In this document: positions 54,207 to 63,441 of the stretch, one piece after another
How positions within the stretch are numbered: position 1 is the stretch's first letter
Layout of the letters: every line of letters starts with the position of its first letter
Source of the DNA: an uncultured Muribaculaceae bacterium
Lineage (GTDB): Bacteria; Bacteroidota; Bacteroidia; Bacteroidales; Muribaculaceae
Reading direction: 5' to 3'
DNA: 64,000 nt
NCBI GenBank assembly: GCA_910578075.1
Contig: CAJTPK010000013.1
Coordinates: 21,949-85,948, forward strand
Notes under the pieces: generated by a model
The model's database searches: none
The model's input: the letters and a program-made list of their open reading frames with translations, nothing else
What the model was told of the DNA's origin: nothing
Position numbers and translations under genes: made by a program

Positions 54207-55253
54207 TTACTTCTTCACGCGGAAGATGGGATGAATCACCCCTGCGGAAGCTATTTTCTCAGAGTGAAAATTCATCCGCATGGCTTCTTCCCTATTAAGC
54301 CCCTTGGAATATTCCGGAGCTTCACGCTCGTTAATCATCAGCAATCTTCCTTCAGCGCATAGATCAAAGAATCGTCCCACTGGTTTCTCACGCTCCTTTA
54401 CACACACTTTGCGGACATAAATCAGACTGCCTCCCTGCTCCAGGATCGCATCACGCACCTCTTTCTCGCGCTTGCTGTAGAAGGGAGACACCGCAATGCC
54501 TCCGTGTTTAGCCATTGACAGCCAATCCGCGAGATGCGCCTGATATTCTTCATCTGTCCAGAAAGATCTTACCATTACCTGAAATCTGAATGGCTTCTGT
54601 AGCAAAAATGGATTGCCATAGGCTTCATATTCGAATTCATCCAATCGGATGGATATTCCACGGGTGAAGAAGTCAGGATATTTACGCCTTATCGCCAACC
54701 TGCGCGGGTTGTCTTCAATATATTTCTTCATTACCTCAAGTTGCCCTTCCCGCAAAAGGATACTGTCATTGTAATTCTTGGCGAATGCGCTGATTTTTGC
54801 CGGCTTATATTGAGGGAATTGCTTCCACATATCTGTTGTGATTTTAGCTTTGAGGATTCCTATATATTTCCCAAGCTTGCGCTTTGTCGGGGCTTTGACA
54901 TATAGGATGAAATGCGCATGATCCGGCATCACGACGGATCGTATGCGCTCAAAATTATCGTTGATCTCATGAACGTTATAAAGCCATCGGTCAATGATTC
55001 GCCCCATATCAGAAAGAATTATGCGTGGAGCGTCAGGATGCCCATTGGGGAAGGAAGGATCACCGCATAGAGATCCGAAGCCGGGCACTTCCGGAGCCTT
55101 AAGGAAAGTGATCATATAAATCCGCTTGCCTGTATAGTCATTATGATGGCAACGCCTGTTCATGCTATGATGGATAACCCTTCTTTTGCCATTATCGACA
55201 GAAGATGACCGGGAGGGGACAGGGGAATCCCCGGAATGACTCGAATCGGGCAT
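54207..55253 (-). mobile_element. REP-associated tyrosine transposase (RAYT, Y1 HUH family)
   Basis: 348 aa. HUH motif VVMPDHAHFILYV (His-Ala-His, about 111-113) and a single catalytic Tyr in the following helix region, probably YNDSILL (about 160-166), place it in the Y1 transposase (IS200/RAYT) group. It has an extra C-terminal domain of ~130 residues (FRFQVMVRSFWTDEEYQAHLADWLS...). It is a single-copy gene without IS ends, flanked by palindromic repeats on both sides, which is the RAYT rather than the IS200 arrangement. RAYTs act on REP sequences as single-strand DNA nucleases/transposases. Confidence 0.8.
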
Positions 55254-55571
55254 AAGCGGAAAGATTTAATTAGAGAGTTTTGGAGCAAATCCGATGCTAA
55301 AATACTCACAATGCTGCATATAATAAAGCTTTTAGCAGATTATTTTGCTAAAATCGATAAAATTGCTTCCGAAATTGGAATTTACAAGGCTTTTTCTCGC
55401 GGCACTGCCAGTGCCTTCACTCAACGCCTGCCGCCAAATCTCTTTCTTCCCTACATGATAAAGATTCTTGTTTAAGCCTCCTCGGTCGAGTGAAGGCACT
55501 GGCAGTGCCGCAGCTTCCACGCCCCCTATTTCCGTCCCTCATTTTATCCTTTATTCATTACCTAACAACTT
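55254..55571. other. Gene-free region upstream of RAYT holding a REP pair
   Basis: About 320 bp between the divergent RAYT and mosaic gene 2. It contains the inverted REP-like pair. Short ORFs here look spurious. Confidence 0.6.
55399..55511. repeat. Inverted REP-like pair (BIME-like)
   Basis: Two perfect 24-bp inverted copies at 55399-55422 and 55488-55511, separated by 65 bp. Each contains its own small palindrome GGCACTGCCAGTGCC. Two REPs in opposite orientation next to a RAYT is the classic BIME arrangement. Confidence 0.8.
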
Positions 55572-57383
55572 ATGGAAAAGTTTTTACTTTCACTTTTGTG
55601 TCTGCTCACAGTCGGCTTCGCCGGACAAGCAGAAACTTCAGATTATCAGTTATGCACTACTGAAACTGAATTATACAATCCTGACAATCAATTTATCATA
55701 GTGTCGTCATCTGTTCTCAACAACGGATTTTATGCTGTGAATAGCTCCACTACTCAATCTGGAATCACGGGTATACAAATATTAACTGGCTCTTCAATAC
55801 CTGAATTAATCTCTGCTGATGATCAAGCATTAGGATTAGGATTGTTCTCATTCATAGCTGACGGAGATTACAAAGCTCTATATGAAACAAAATCTAAAAG
55901 ATATTATGGAGGGAAAAGCAGTGGCACAGACATTGTAATATCTCAGGAATTACCATCAGATGCGAATAGTCGTAAATTTTATCAAATGTCTGTATCTATT
56001 GATACAAAAAACAACAATGTCAATATCGAAAGCGCAGGAACCACAAGTCGTAATTTTGCCTTTCAATTCAACAATAATAAGATCTATTTTAAAAACTACG
56101 CTAAAGACAATCTAACAAAATCAGGATACAGTAAAATTTTATTTTATAAAAAAGTTGCATCTACTCAGGAACCTACTTTCCCGACTGAGTGTGCGAAGCC
56201 AGTCTTCACAATCGATGGCTTAGATGCAGCAGGTGAAAATCTGATAGCTTATGTAGGAAGTAAGATCGCCGTTTCTTGCGCTACAAAAGATAGTAATATA
56301 GTCTGGAGTGTTACAAAAGGCAATGATCAAAATAGCATAAACATCGAGGGTGAAGAATATGAGATTCCTGCAGATGCTATGCCTGGAGATAAATATACGT
56401 TTGACGCCATTGCTTCCGTACAGGGAGAAACTGAAATATTGACAGCAGACAAAAAACTGGAACTCATTGTAATAGATACACCTAATGTAGGTTATTTTTA
56501 TACACCAGCGGTAAAAAGCGCTCCTGCCTATGGTACAAAATTAATGAATGCCAGCAGAGAAATAGGAGGAAGTAATAATACCAAAACAACGGCTCTTTGT
56601 GCAAACAAAGGAGGATTTAATTCACAAAACGTAAACATAACATTTAGTGATTCCGACGGCTCGTATTTTTCGTATATAAATAAGGATGGAAAAATATCAA
56701 TTTACAAAGGCAATAAATTTACTGTATCTGTTAATGCTGGATATTACATAACATCAATAGAGTTCGATGCACATAGCAATAACCTTTCATCTTCAATAGG
56801 CTTTTTTGAGAATGGCATATGGAAAAACGAAGGCGATGATAAAAATAACAAAGTAATATTTACATATAGCGCTTCTGCATCAAACTGGACCTCAAATGGC
56901 GTTTCTACAATAATTGTAAATTACGCGCCTGCTGCTCCGGCTGTGCCAGAGATTGTGTGCGAGCATGAGATTGTGGATGGAAAGCTGACTGTGAAAGCTG
57001 AGAGTACATCTATGAATTTCAAGAAGGTTGAAGGCATCGATATCTATTATCGTTTGAATGGCGGTAAGGAAAAACCTGCTACCCGCGCTTGCGAGGATGT
57101 GGCTCACTCTTCATGGATACTGCATCAGGGGGAGGACATAACTTTGACAAATAACCACACTCTGCTTGAGTATCTCGCTTGCAATCCGGAGACTGGTGTT
57201 CATAGCGAAACTAAGACAATCGCGCTGGAAGTAGGTGCTACCGGTGTTGCGGAGATCGAGGCGGCTGAGGCTGGCGAGGTTCGCTGGTTCGATATGCAGG
57301 GTCGCGAGGTTAAGGGTCAGCCGGCTGCAGGCGTGTATGTACGCGTTGCCAACGGCAAGGCTGCGAAGGTTATCGTGAAATAA
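55572..57383 (+). CDS. Mosaic secreted protein 2 with T9SS-like tail
   Basis: 603 aa. The signal peptide is the same as in mosaic protein 1. The middle is unrelated: it starts SDYQLCTTETELYNPDNQFIIVSSSVLNNGFYAV, followed by beta domains with FTIDGLDAAGENLIAYVGSKIAVSCATKDSNIVWSV (about 210-250). The last ~150 residues match protein 1 almost exactly, including the tail GVYVRVANGKAAKVIVK. It is divergently oriented to RAYT and mosaic gene 1. Function is unknown; the sorting tail implies surface display or release. Confidence 0.75.
   Translation: MEKFLLSLLCLLTVGFAGQAETSDYQLCTTETELYNPDNQFIIVSSSVLNNGFYAVNSSTTQSGITGIQILTGSSIPELISADDQALGLGLFSFIADGDYKALYETKSKRYYGGKSSGTDIVISQELPSDANSRKFYQMSVSIDTKNNNVNIESAGTTSRNFAFQFNNNKIYFKNYAKDNLTKSGYSKILFYKKVASTQEPTFPTECAKPVFTIDGLDAAGENLIAYVGSKIAVSCATKDSNIVWSVTKGNDQNSINIEGEEYEIPADAMPGDKYTFDAIASVQGETEILTADKKLELIVIDTPNVGYFYTPAVKSAPAYGTKLMNASREIGGSNNTKTTALCANKGGFNSQNVNITFSDSDGSYFSYINKDGKISIYKGNKFTVSVNAGYYITSIEFDAHSNNLSSSIGFFENGIWKNEGDDKNNKVIFTYSASASNWTSNGVSTIIVNYAPAAPAVPEIVCEHEIVDGKLTVKAESTSMNFKKVEGIDIYYRLNGGKEKPATRACEDVAHSSWILHQGEDITLTNNHTLLEYLACNPETGVHSETKTIALEVGATGVAEIEAAEAGEVRWFDMQGREVKGQPAAGVYVRVANGKAAKVIVK
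56933..57383 (+). repeat. Inverted duplicate, copy 2 (3' end of mosaic gene 2)
   Basis: Near-identical partner of 51887-52342 in opposite orientation. The 5' ends of the two genes (first ~60 bp) are likewise nearly identical, so both ends but not the middles are shared. Confidence 0.85.
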
Positions 57384-57440
57384 TTTTCAAATGATATTTA
57401 CAGACTGATTTTACCGAATTAAAGTCTAACCAATATTTAC

Positions 57441-57474
57441 AGAGGGCACGGCTAACGACCGTGCCCTCTGCTTT
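57441..57474 (+). terminator. Terminator after mosaic gene 2
   Basis: A perfect 11-bp stem AGAGGGCACGG / CCGTGCCCTCT with a 7-nt loop. The T tract is short (GCTTTATC). Confidence 0.7.
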
Positions 57475-57492
57475 ATCTACAATCAACTATAT

Positions 57493-57779
57493 GGTAAATA
57501 TCACGCAAAGACGCTGAGACGCAAAGTTTAGATTCGGGAAAGCTCTATGCATGGTGACAAAGATCGCTAAGAATCGCGTGGCGATTCTTGCCGAGGCGCG
57601 GAGACGTCACTAAAATTTGTCGCGGTTTTCGTGACCAGAGCTCCACAGAACCAGAGGATTGCCGCGAACAAGGTGCGTTAGACTCTGAGCCTCTACAGGA
57701 GTGGTAACGACCACTGCGCAGGATTTTGCATCATAAAACCTTTGCGACTCTGCGACTCTGCGTGATTAAAATTTTTACC
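57493..57779. repeat. Palindromic element C, related to element A
   Basis: The imperfect inverted ends 57493-57526 and 57740-57779 share GGTAAA, CACGCA and GCAAAG blocks with each other and with element A. The inner 19-bp hairpin AGAATCG...CGATTCT (57570-57588) is the reverse complement of that in element A. No ORF lies inside. Confidence 0.7.
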
Positions 57780-57807
57780 GAGCGACTATAATATTTTTAT
57801 TGGAAAG

Positions 57808-57860
57808 TAACAAAATTTTTGTTAAAACGATTGTAATGTTATAAATTTTATTTAACTTTA
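57808..57860 (+). promoter_or_regulatory. Possible ECF sigma gene promoter with upstream palindrome
   Basis: Palindrome TAACAAA-ATT-TTTGTTA (57808-57824), then TTG (57831-57833), a 19-nt spacer and TAACTTTA (57853-57860), a near -7 box. It lies about 105 nt before the sigma gene. Confidence 0.4.
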
Positions 57861-57965
57861 CAGCCGATATGAAAGGACTATCAAGGGAACGTGGTACCGG
57901 ACGTGTCAACAACCAAAATTAGAGATTTTTATCAATGTTATTTTGATTCCCTAATTAACCAATAA

Positions 57966-58472
57966 ATGAGCAAGCAAAACACCTTTAAATCCTCCGTTAT
58001 AGGGATGCAGGGCAATCTTCTTTCTTTCGCGCTCAAACTGACCACTGATAAAGATGAGGCACAAGACCTCGTGCAGGATACGACGCTGAAGGCTCTCAAC
58101 AATGAAGAGAAGTTTGTGGAAGACACAAATTTCAAGGGCTGGATGATGACTATCATGCGCAACATCTTCATCAATAATTATAGAAAGAGTGTCAAGGAAA
58201 ATACGGTGGTAGATTCAACAGAGGATCTTCATCACCTGAATCTTTGCCAAAACTCAGGTCTCGAGTCGCCCGACGGTGCTTATGCTGTGAGTGAGATCTC
58301 TCAGATCCTCGCTAAATTTCCCGCGGATTTCCGCAAACCCTTCTCGATGCACGTGGCAGGCTACAAGTATGAGGAGATTTCAGAAAAGCTCGACATGCCA
58401 TTAGGCACTGTCAAGAGCCGCATCTTCTTTACACGTAAGCGTCTGCGTGAGATCTTGAAAGACTATCGTTAA
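57966..58472 (+). CDS. ECF-type RNA polymerase sigma factor, copy 1
   Basis: 168 aa. Region 2: LLSFALKLTTDKDEAQDLVQDTTLKALNNEEKF...FKGWMMTIMRNIFINNYRK; region 4: PFSMHVAGYKYEEISEKLDMPLGTVKSRIFFTRKRLREIL. There is no adjacent anti-sigma gene. It is highly similar to the second copy at 63442. It directs transcription of a subset of promoters; the signal is unknown. Confidence 0.9.
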   Translation: MSKQNTFKSSVIGMQGNLLSFALKLTTDKDEAQDLVQDTTLKALNNEEKFVEDTNFKGWMMTIMRNIFINNYRKSVKENTVVDSTEDLHHLNLCQNSGLESPDGAYAVSEISQILAKFPADFRKPFSMHVAGYKYEEISEKLDMPLGTVKSRIFFTRKRLREILKDYR

Positions 58473-58546
58473 CCCGTATCCACTTAGATTCTGTCTATAT
58501 CGTCATCGGGACGTTCCCTCCGAAATACATATGATAATATCTAAAA

Positions 58547-58580
58547 CCAAAAAGCCGGATTTTTCAATCCGGCTTTTTTG
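58547..58580. terminator. Bidirectional rho-independent terminator
   Basis: A perfect 11-bp stem (AAAGCCGGATT / AATCCGGCTTT, 58551-58576) with a TTTC loop, with A and T tracts on the two sides. It lies between the convergent sigma and CorC-like genes. Confidence 0.85.
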
Positions 58581-58599
58581 ATGGTTAGTCAAAGCATGC

Positions 58600-59871
58600 T
58601 TAAATCTTTTCGATTCTGACAAGCTCGATACGGGTGGTTGTCATCTTCTCGATGGTGAAGCGCAGGGCATCGATGTCAAAGGTGTCTCCTTGCTTGGGGA
58701 GAGCCTGAAGGCTCTCAAGTATGTAGCCTGAGAGGGTATGATACTCCTCGCTCTCCTTTATGCCGAGTCCGAAGTCTTCATTTATCGCCGAGATCTCCAC
58801 CCTGCCTGAGAATTCATATGCGCCATCGGGCAGTTCGCGCGCCACGAGGCGTTTCACATCGTGCTCATCCTCGATCTCACCAAATATCTCCTCCACTATA
58901 TCCTCCAAGGTGACGAGACCGGCAGTTCCGCCGAATTCATCGACAACCATCGCCAACGTGCGCTTCTCGCTCATCATGCGCCGCATCAGCTTATTGGCAA
59001 GCATGGTGCCGGGAGTGAATATGACGGGTTTGAGTTTGCGTCGCCAGTCGGCTGTTGAATTGAACAGCTCCGAGATATGAATATATCCTGCGATGTCATC
59101 GATGTCGCCACGATAAACAACCACCTTTGAGAGTCCGGTAGCAATGAATACCTTTATCAACGATTCGCGCGATGTCCCCGCCAGAGGCACTGCCACTATC
59201 TCATTACGCGGTATCATACATTCCGACACCTGCGTATCCTTGAAATCTATCGCCTTGCGGAATATCTTGACTTCATTCTCCACTATCTGATCGCCCTTAC
59301 GGTCTTCGATGCTTTTCTGGATATAATCATCGAGTTCATCCATCGTGAGCTGAGTCTTTGCCTCCTCTTCCGAATCGAGTCCGCAGAGCTTCATCAACCC
59401 CTTGGATATTGCCGAGACAAACCAGGATATAGGATAGAGTATAAGATATATCAGATAAAGAGGCAACGCGAGCAGACGCATCATGAAATTGGGGTTGATG
59501 CGAAATGTGGTCTTCGGCAGGAATTCGCCGAGCAGCAGGATAACGAGCGTGGAGCAGATAGTGTTGGATATGAGCATCAACGCCTCGTTATTGTGAAACC
59601 ACTCCTCGAATATAGGATTAACAATGGCAGAGAAAGATATACCGTAGATGACGAGCACCACATTGTTTCCCACCAGCAATGTGGATATAAACATATCTTC
59701 ATGGCGTGCGAAACCTTTGATTATGCGGTCGATCATCCCGCCACGGGCGGCATCGATCTCCATGCGCACCTTGGAACTTTGCACGAACGCGATCTCACAG
59801 CCTGAGAAAAGACCGGAGAAGCATATAGCAATCAATGTGATAATTATAGCCAGAGATAAAGGTAGAATCAT
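58600..59871 (-). CDS. CorC/GldE-like membrane protein (DUF21, CBS pair, CorC domain)
   Basis: 423 aa. The N-terminal DUF21 domain has four hydrophobic segments (1-170: LSLAIIITLIAICFSGLFSGCEIAF). A CBS pair (about 200-325: VSECMIPRNEIVAVPL; LAMVVDEFGGTAGLVTLEDIVEEIFGEIEDEHD) and a C-terminal CorC_HlyC domain (340-420) follow. In Bacteroidetes this position after lptC is often annotated GldE or hemolysin-like; the fold suggests metal-ion transport. The start overlaps the lptC stop by 4 nt. Confidence 0.88.
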   Translation of the reverse strand: MILPLSLAIIITLIAICFSGLFSGCEIAFVQSSKVRMEIDAARGGMIDRIIKGFARHEDMFISTLLVGNNVVLVIYGISFSAIVNPIFEEWFHNNEALMLISNTICSTLVILLLGEFLPKTTFRINPNFMMRLLALPLYLIYLILYPISWFVSAISKGLMKLCGLDSEEEAKTQLTMDELDDYIQKSIEDRKGDQIVENEVKIFRKAIDFKDTQVSECMIPRNEIVAVPLAGTSRESLIKVFIATGLSKVVVYRGDIDDIAGYIHISELFNSTADWRRKLKPVIFTPGTMLANKLMRRMMSEKRTLAMVVDEFGGTAGLVTLEDIVEEIFGEIEDEHDVKRLVARELPDGAYEFSGRVEISAINEDFGLGIKESEEYHTLSGYILESLQALPKQGDTFDIDALRFTIEKMTTTRIELVRIEKI

Positions 59872-60431
59872 ATCGAATCTCGGTTTACCGGGAAGATACC
59901 TTCCGGATTAAGAATTCTATATTGCGTGAGGTTTTCGTTGGATACAAACCCTGTTCCTTCGAGAACATGCGTGGCATTCTCTATATGGATGAACGTATCG
60001 CTGTAGATCCGCCCCTGACGCTGGTCCCAGAAAACGCGTTCGGAAAGGAACAGATCCTTCGGCATCTTGGTCATCTCCACATGCCCCTCCAGACGCCACA
60101 GGCGTTGGTTTTTGAAATATCTTGCCGAATCCGCAGCCACGGTGGCTATCACCTGGAAATAAGGGTCATACTTCTGGAGAAACAACCCTTTGGGGAAAAA
60201 CCAATATGGAGTGTCCACCTCATCAAACACCTGCCACAGCGGCGCCACTATCTTATACTGGATGACACCGGAGTCAGAAATGAGAGTAGATATATTTTTT
60301 GTGGTCATCGTAGCCATCTTCGCCGGATTAAGACCGGCAGCCACATCCACCTTCTTCTCCTCGCGGCATGCCACCGAAAGGATAAGCAGGACGAACGCCA
60401 CCGGCAGAAGATGTCTCAAGTCGAATCTCAT
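59868..60431 (-). CDS. lptC: LPS export component LptC
   Basis: 187 aa. A lipoprotein-like N-terminus (VAFVLLILSVACREEKKVDV, Cys about 22) is followed by a beta-jellyroll with STLISDSGVIQYKIVAPLWQVF, GLFLQKYD, VATVAADSARYFKNQRLWRLEGHVEM and WDQRQGRIYSDTFIHIENATHVLEGTGF, the LptC pattern of Bacteroidetes. It links LptBFG to the periplasmic LPS bridge. Both neighbours overlap it by 4 nt, so translation is coupled. Confidence 0.88.
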   Translation of the reverse strand: MRFDLRHLLPVAFVLLILSVACREEKKVDVAAGLNPAKMATMTTKNISTLISDSGVIQYKIVAPLWQVFDEVDTPYWFFPKGLFLQKYDPYFQVIATVAADSARYFKNQRLWRLEGHVEMTKMPKDLFLSERVFWDQRQGRIYSDTFIHIENATHVLEGTGFVSNENLTQYRILNPEGIFPVNRDSI

Positions 60432-61720
60432 CGGATCTTACGCTTCCAGAACCAAACCTCGTTGAAGTTCACACCAAGTGTGATATTTAAATAATTCTCA
60501 CCGATGAGTTTCATTGGCGAAGCGTAACGTTTCTTCCATTCCAGACCGATGTTGATCTGAGTCTTACCTTCAGGAGTAGGCAGACCGGCACCGCATGTCA
60601 CACCGATCTCACGCACTTTGTTTCCTTTGATATTGAGATAATCGTTGGTATAATATGCACCTAAGCGGTAAGCGATTCTCTCTCCATAGTTACCCCTGAG
60701 CTTTGGCACAAACTCACCGCCTATGGCAAATTTGGAACGGTCGTTGAAATCCATACCGGCGGCCACCAGCTGTTGCTTACCGCTATTGATATCGCCAGCA
60801 TTCATGTCTTTGATACTCTCTGTACCATATAGCGCGGCATAGGGAGCCTTGCTCCATTGCTGCCATGTGAAGTCAGCCTCCACCATCACGCGGTAAGTCT
60901 TCTCATAAGTATAGCTGATGCCGGCCCCTATAGAGGTAGGATTGAAATATTTATCCTTCATCTTCATGGAAGCCACAGTGTCCGGTTTCGAATCCTGCAC
61001 CATCTCCTGCTGGGTGACCCATGTCTTTCCACGCATCGACTTTCTCGGCGAATACGTAGCTCCGATCACGAGTTTGTTGAAGCGGTTCCAGCGGGCTGTG
61101 TATTGCGCACCGATGTTGATATTCCAGTCGCGGATCTCCATCACATGCTCGAATTTGGTCTGCGTGCTTCCGACCGGGGTAGCAAAGACATCATTCATGA
61201 TGTTACCGAAGTCATAGCTGACATTGACACCTAATGAGAAACCAGCCACCTTTCCGCTGACACCGAGATAGAGCTGATTGATACCACCTGTTCCCTGATT
61301 CTCGACAGCACCGTGCGCAATATCATTACCGAAAGCATATCCCACCGAGCTGTAAGGAAGCAGACCGATCGATCCACCCATGAACTTGGAGATAGGGAAC
61401 TGCATGGTCACGTAATCAACGCCGCCACCGGTAGAGCGTTGCTTCGCGCTCCCCTCCTGACTCCAAAGCAGCGAGAGGTCGGCGCCGATATCAAACAGGA
61501 AGGTCAGCGAGTCGATGGCCGCATATGAAGCGGGATTCATCACATTGATCTGACGGCCGGAATTCATAGCATACCCCACACCGCCCATCTGGCGCTGGAG
61601 GGAAGTGGCACGGTCGCCGATTATTCCATAACCATACATGGAATAGGGAGAGGATGTCTGGGCCGAAGCCGCGGCGGAAGCCAGGAAGGCAGCCGCCAGA
61701 AGAAGTTTAATTTTGCTCAT
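60428..61720 (-). CDS. Outer-membrane beta-barrel protein (FadL/OmpP1-like)
   Basis: 430 aa, signal peptide 1-20. SPYSMYGYGIIGDRATSLQRQMGGVGYAMNSGRQINVMNPASYAAIDSLTFLFDIGADL resembles the start of the OmpP1/FadL-like barrels found next to lptC in Bacteroidetes. Alternating amphipathic strands run to the C-terminus (LNITLGVNFNEVWFWKRKIR). The function is unknown; conserved neighbourhood with coaX and lptC suggests an envelope role. Confidence 0.75.
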   Translation of the reverse strand: MSKIKLLLAAAFLASAAASAQTSSPYSMYGYGIIGDRATSLQRQMGGVGYAMNSGRQINVMNPASYAAIDSLTFLFDIGADLSLLWSQEGSAKQRSTGGGVDYVTMQFPISKFMGGSIGLLPYSSVGYAFGNDIAHGAVENQGTGGINQLYLGVSGKVAGFSLGVNVSYDFGNIMNDVFATPVGSTQTKFEHVMEIRDWNINIGAQYTARWNRFNKLVIGATYSPRKSMRGKTWVTQQEMVQDSKPDTVASMKMKDKYFNPTSIGAGISYTYEKTYRVMVEADFTWQQWSKAPYAALYGTESIKDMNAGDINSGKQQLVAAGMDFNDRSKFAIGGEFVPKLRGNYGERIAYRLGAYYTNDYLNIKGNKVREIGVTCGAGLPTPEGKTQINIGLEWKKRYASPMKLIGENYLNITLGVNFNEVWFWKRKIR

Positions 61721-61755
61721 ATGTTGAACTCATATCTGGGAGAGAATTATCTAAT

Positions 61756-62529
61756 TCACTTATTATATCTAAATATCCGTTCGAGACCAAGTCCCACTAA
61801 CGAACTTACCTGCCTAAGCTCCACCCCTTTTTCACGAAGAAGCGGTGCCAGGAAATCGGCGTCTCCTCCGGTGAGCAGAAGGTGCATCCCGGGATATTCA
61901 GCACAAGCCGCACGCCAAGCGCTCGCAATCTCCGCCACAATCCCGTTGACCACACCGCTGCGTATGGCAGTCTCGGTGTCATATCCGAACGATGGCAGCG
62001 ATCCGGCAGGCGGCACCAGCGGGAGGCGGGATGTGTAATGATTCAGCGATCTGAAACGGAGTCTCATTCCCGGAGATATATTACCTCCCGAGAATGTGTT
62101 TCCGCAGACGATATCGAGAGTGATAGCCGTTCCGGCATCCACCACGATAGCATTGTCAGCGATGAGCGAAGCACCCGCCGCTGCAGCGATCCTGTCAAGA
62201 CCAAGGGTTCCGGGCGTGGCATATTTGACATCGATGGGAAGAGGAGTGTCATGCGTAAGCTGCATAACCTCCAGCCCTGTCTCAGTCTCCATCTCCGCTA
62301 CAAAATCATCGGCATCCTGCCCGACACAGCAGCATATGGCTCCATCAGGAGAATGGCGACGCGCCAGCATGCCGATCGCCGCGGCATCGCGGGTTTCAAG
62401 CAGGATGCTTTCAAGGAGCTTTCCGTCTTCAAACACACTCCCCTTGACGGCTGTATTTCCTATGTCGATCGTGAGTATCCTCAAAATCAATTCTTTTTTT
62501 CTTTTTTCGCCTGCGCTGATATCATCCAT
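61756..62529 (-). CDS. coaX: Type III pantothenate kinase
   Basis: Open frame 257 aa from ATG 62529. The conserved core starts at LTIDIGNTAVKGSVFEDGKL (phosphate loop), so a TTG start near 62490 may be used, which would avoid the 43-nt overlap with the upstream gene. Further motifs: TPGTLGLDRIAAAAGA, VVDAGTAITLDIV and GGNISPGMRLRFRSLNHYTSRLP. It phosphorylates pantothenate in CoA synthesis and is not inhibited by CoA in this class. Confidence 0.9.
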   Translation of the reverse strand: MDDISAGEKRKKELILRILTIDIGNTAVKGSVFEDGKLLESILLETRDAAAIGMLARRHSPDGAICCCVGQDADDFVAEMETETGLEVMQLTHDTPLPIDVKYATPGTLGLDRIAAAAGASLIADNAIVVDAGTAITLDIVCGNTFSGGNISPGMRLRFRSLNHYTSRLPLVPPAGSLPSFGYDTETAIRSGVVNGIVAEIASAWRAACAEYPGMHLLLTGGDADFLAPLLREKGVELRQVSSLVGLGLERIFRYNK

Positions 62530-62918
62530 GATGCTACCACTTGGATGACGGCTCCGGCGAGGGTAAAGACAATGGTATTGTTCATCACCGGAAGCGAGAA
62601 CACGATTCCGGCAAAGCGATGGGCATTATAAAACCAGAAGCCGGCCGCCACCACAAAGCAGAAGCCAGCCCACATCTCCATGCGGCGCAAACGACGCAGG
62701 CGCATCGAATCGGCAGGGTCATTTACATTGACCATCCGCGCTACGGTATATATCAGCGCGCCGGCAGCGAAAACCCAGCGGCAGATAACCGCCATGAGCG
62801 TATTATCAACCGCGGCGAAGGGAGCCACAAGTCCCGCCGCTATAAGGATAAGACCGAATGTGGAGAGAGCCTCCATCCTGCGTCTCAGTTTTTCAATTTC
62901 CTGTCTTGACTTACCCAT
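62487..62918 (-). CDS. Small membrane protein, unknown function
   Basis: 143 aa with four TM helices (about 18-38, 43-62, 82-105, 108-130), a basic N-terminus (MGKSRQEIEKLRRRMEAL) and a Lys-rich end. It is a conserved neighbour of coaX and the FtsB-like gene. I do not recognise the family. Confidence 0.7.
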   Translation of the reverse strand: MGKSRQEIEKLRRRMEALSTFGLILIAAGLVAPFAAVDNTLMAVICRWVFAAGALIYTVARMVNVNDPADSMRLRRLRRMEMWAGFCFVVAAGFWFYNAHRFAGIVFSLPVMNNTIVFTLAGAVIQVVASWMISAQAKKEKKN

Positions 62919-62932
62919 AATCTAATGAATGT

Positions 62933-63241
62933 TCATTTGATGAGATAGACATCCTCCGAAGAACGCTGCATATGATACTGCTCACGCACCACATGCTCAA
63001 GATCCTCCGTATCGATATAAAGAGCCTCGCGCCGTGCGCGATACCATTGCGCGGAATCCTCGCAGGCACGTATCTCTTTTTTCAGATCCTTGATCTGCTG
63101 CTGATACTGCATGTTGAGCTTCATCGAAGTGTCCTCATTAAAGAAAAGAAGAAGAACCATAACGGAACCCACCGCAATCAACGTGATGTTTGATTTGCGG
63201 CGCATCCAGAAATTCAACTTCTTTACCTTTTTGCTCATCAT
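62933..63241 (-). CDS. FtsB/DivIC-like septum formation protein
   Basis: 102 aa. A short basic cytoplasmic tail (MMSKKVKKLNFWMRRKSN), one TM helix (about 19-37), then a coiled coil (MKLNMQYQQQIKDLKKEIRACED) and a C-terminal YIDTEDLEHVVREQYHMQRSSEDVYLIK, the DivIC pattern. It acts in the FtsQLB-type division complex. It is the first gene of the minus-strand run ending with the CorC-like gene. Confidence 0.85.
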   Translation of the reverse strand: MMSKKVKKLNFWMRRKSNITLIAVGSVMVLLLFFNEDTSMKLNMQYQQQIKDLKKEIRACEDSAQWYRARREALYIDTEDLEHVVREQYHMQRSSEDVYLIK

Positions 63242-63441
63242 GCAAAATTAATCATAATAATACAAATTCCAGCTAAAAACACCCTATTTTTTAACAGCTA
63301 TTAAGGAAACAGACCTCATATCAAAAAAAATTAAAAAAAAGAGGGGGTTTTGATGATAACTTTCCCCGCGCTCTTGTTATATCAGTATAAGGACAAAATT
63401 TCATAAGAGATAGAGTCCGATCACCTATAAACTATTCAATT

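Noticed and set aside
54207..55253. Complete IS200/IS605 insertion sequence
   Set aside because: No orfB-type partner and no conserved IS ends; the palindromes around it have the REP/BIME arrangement instead.
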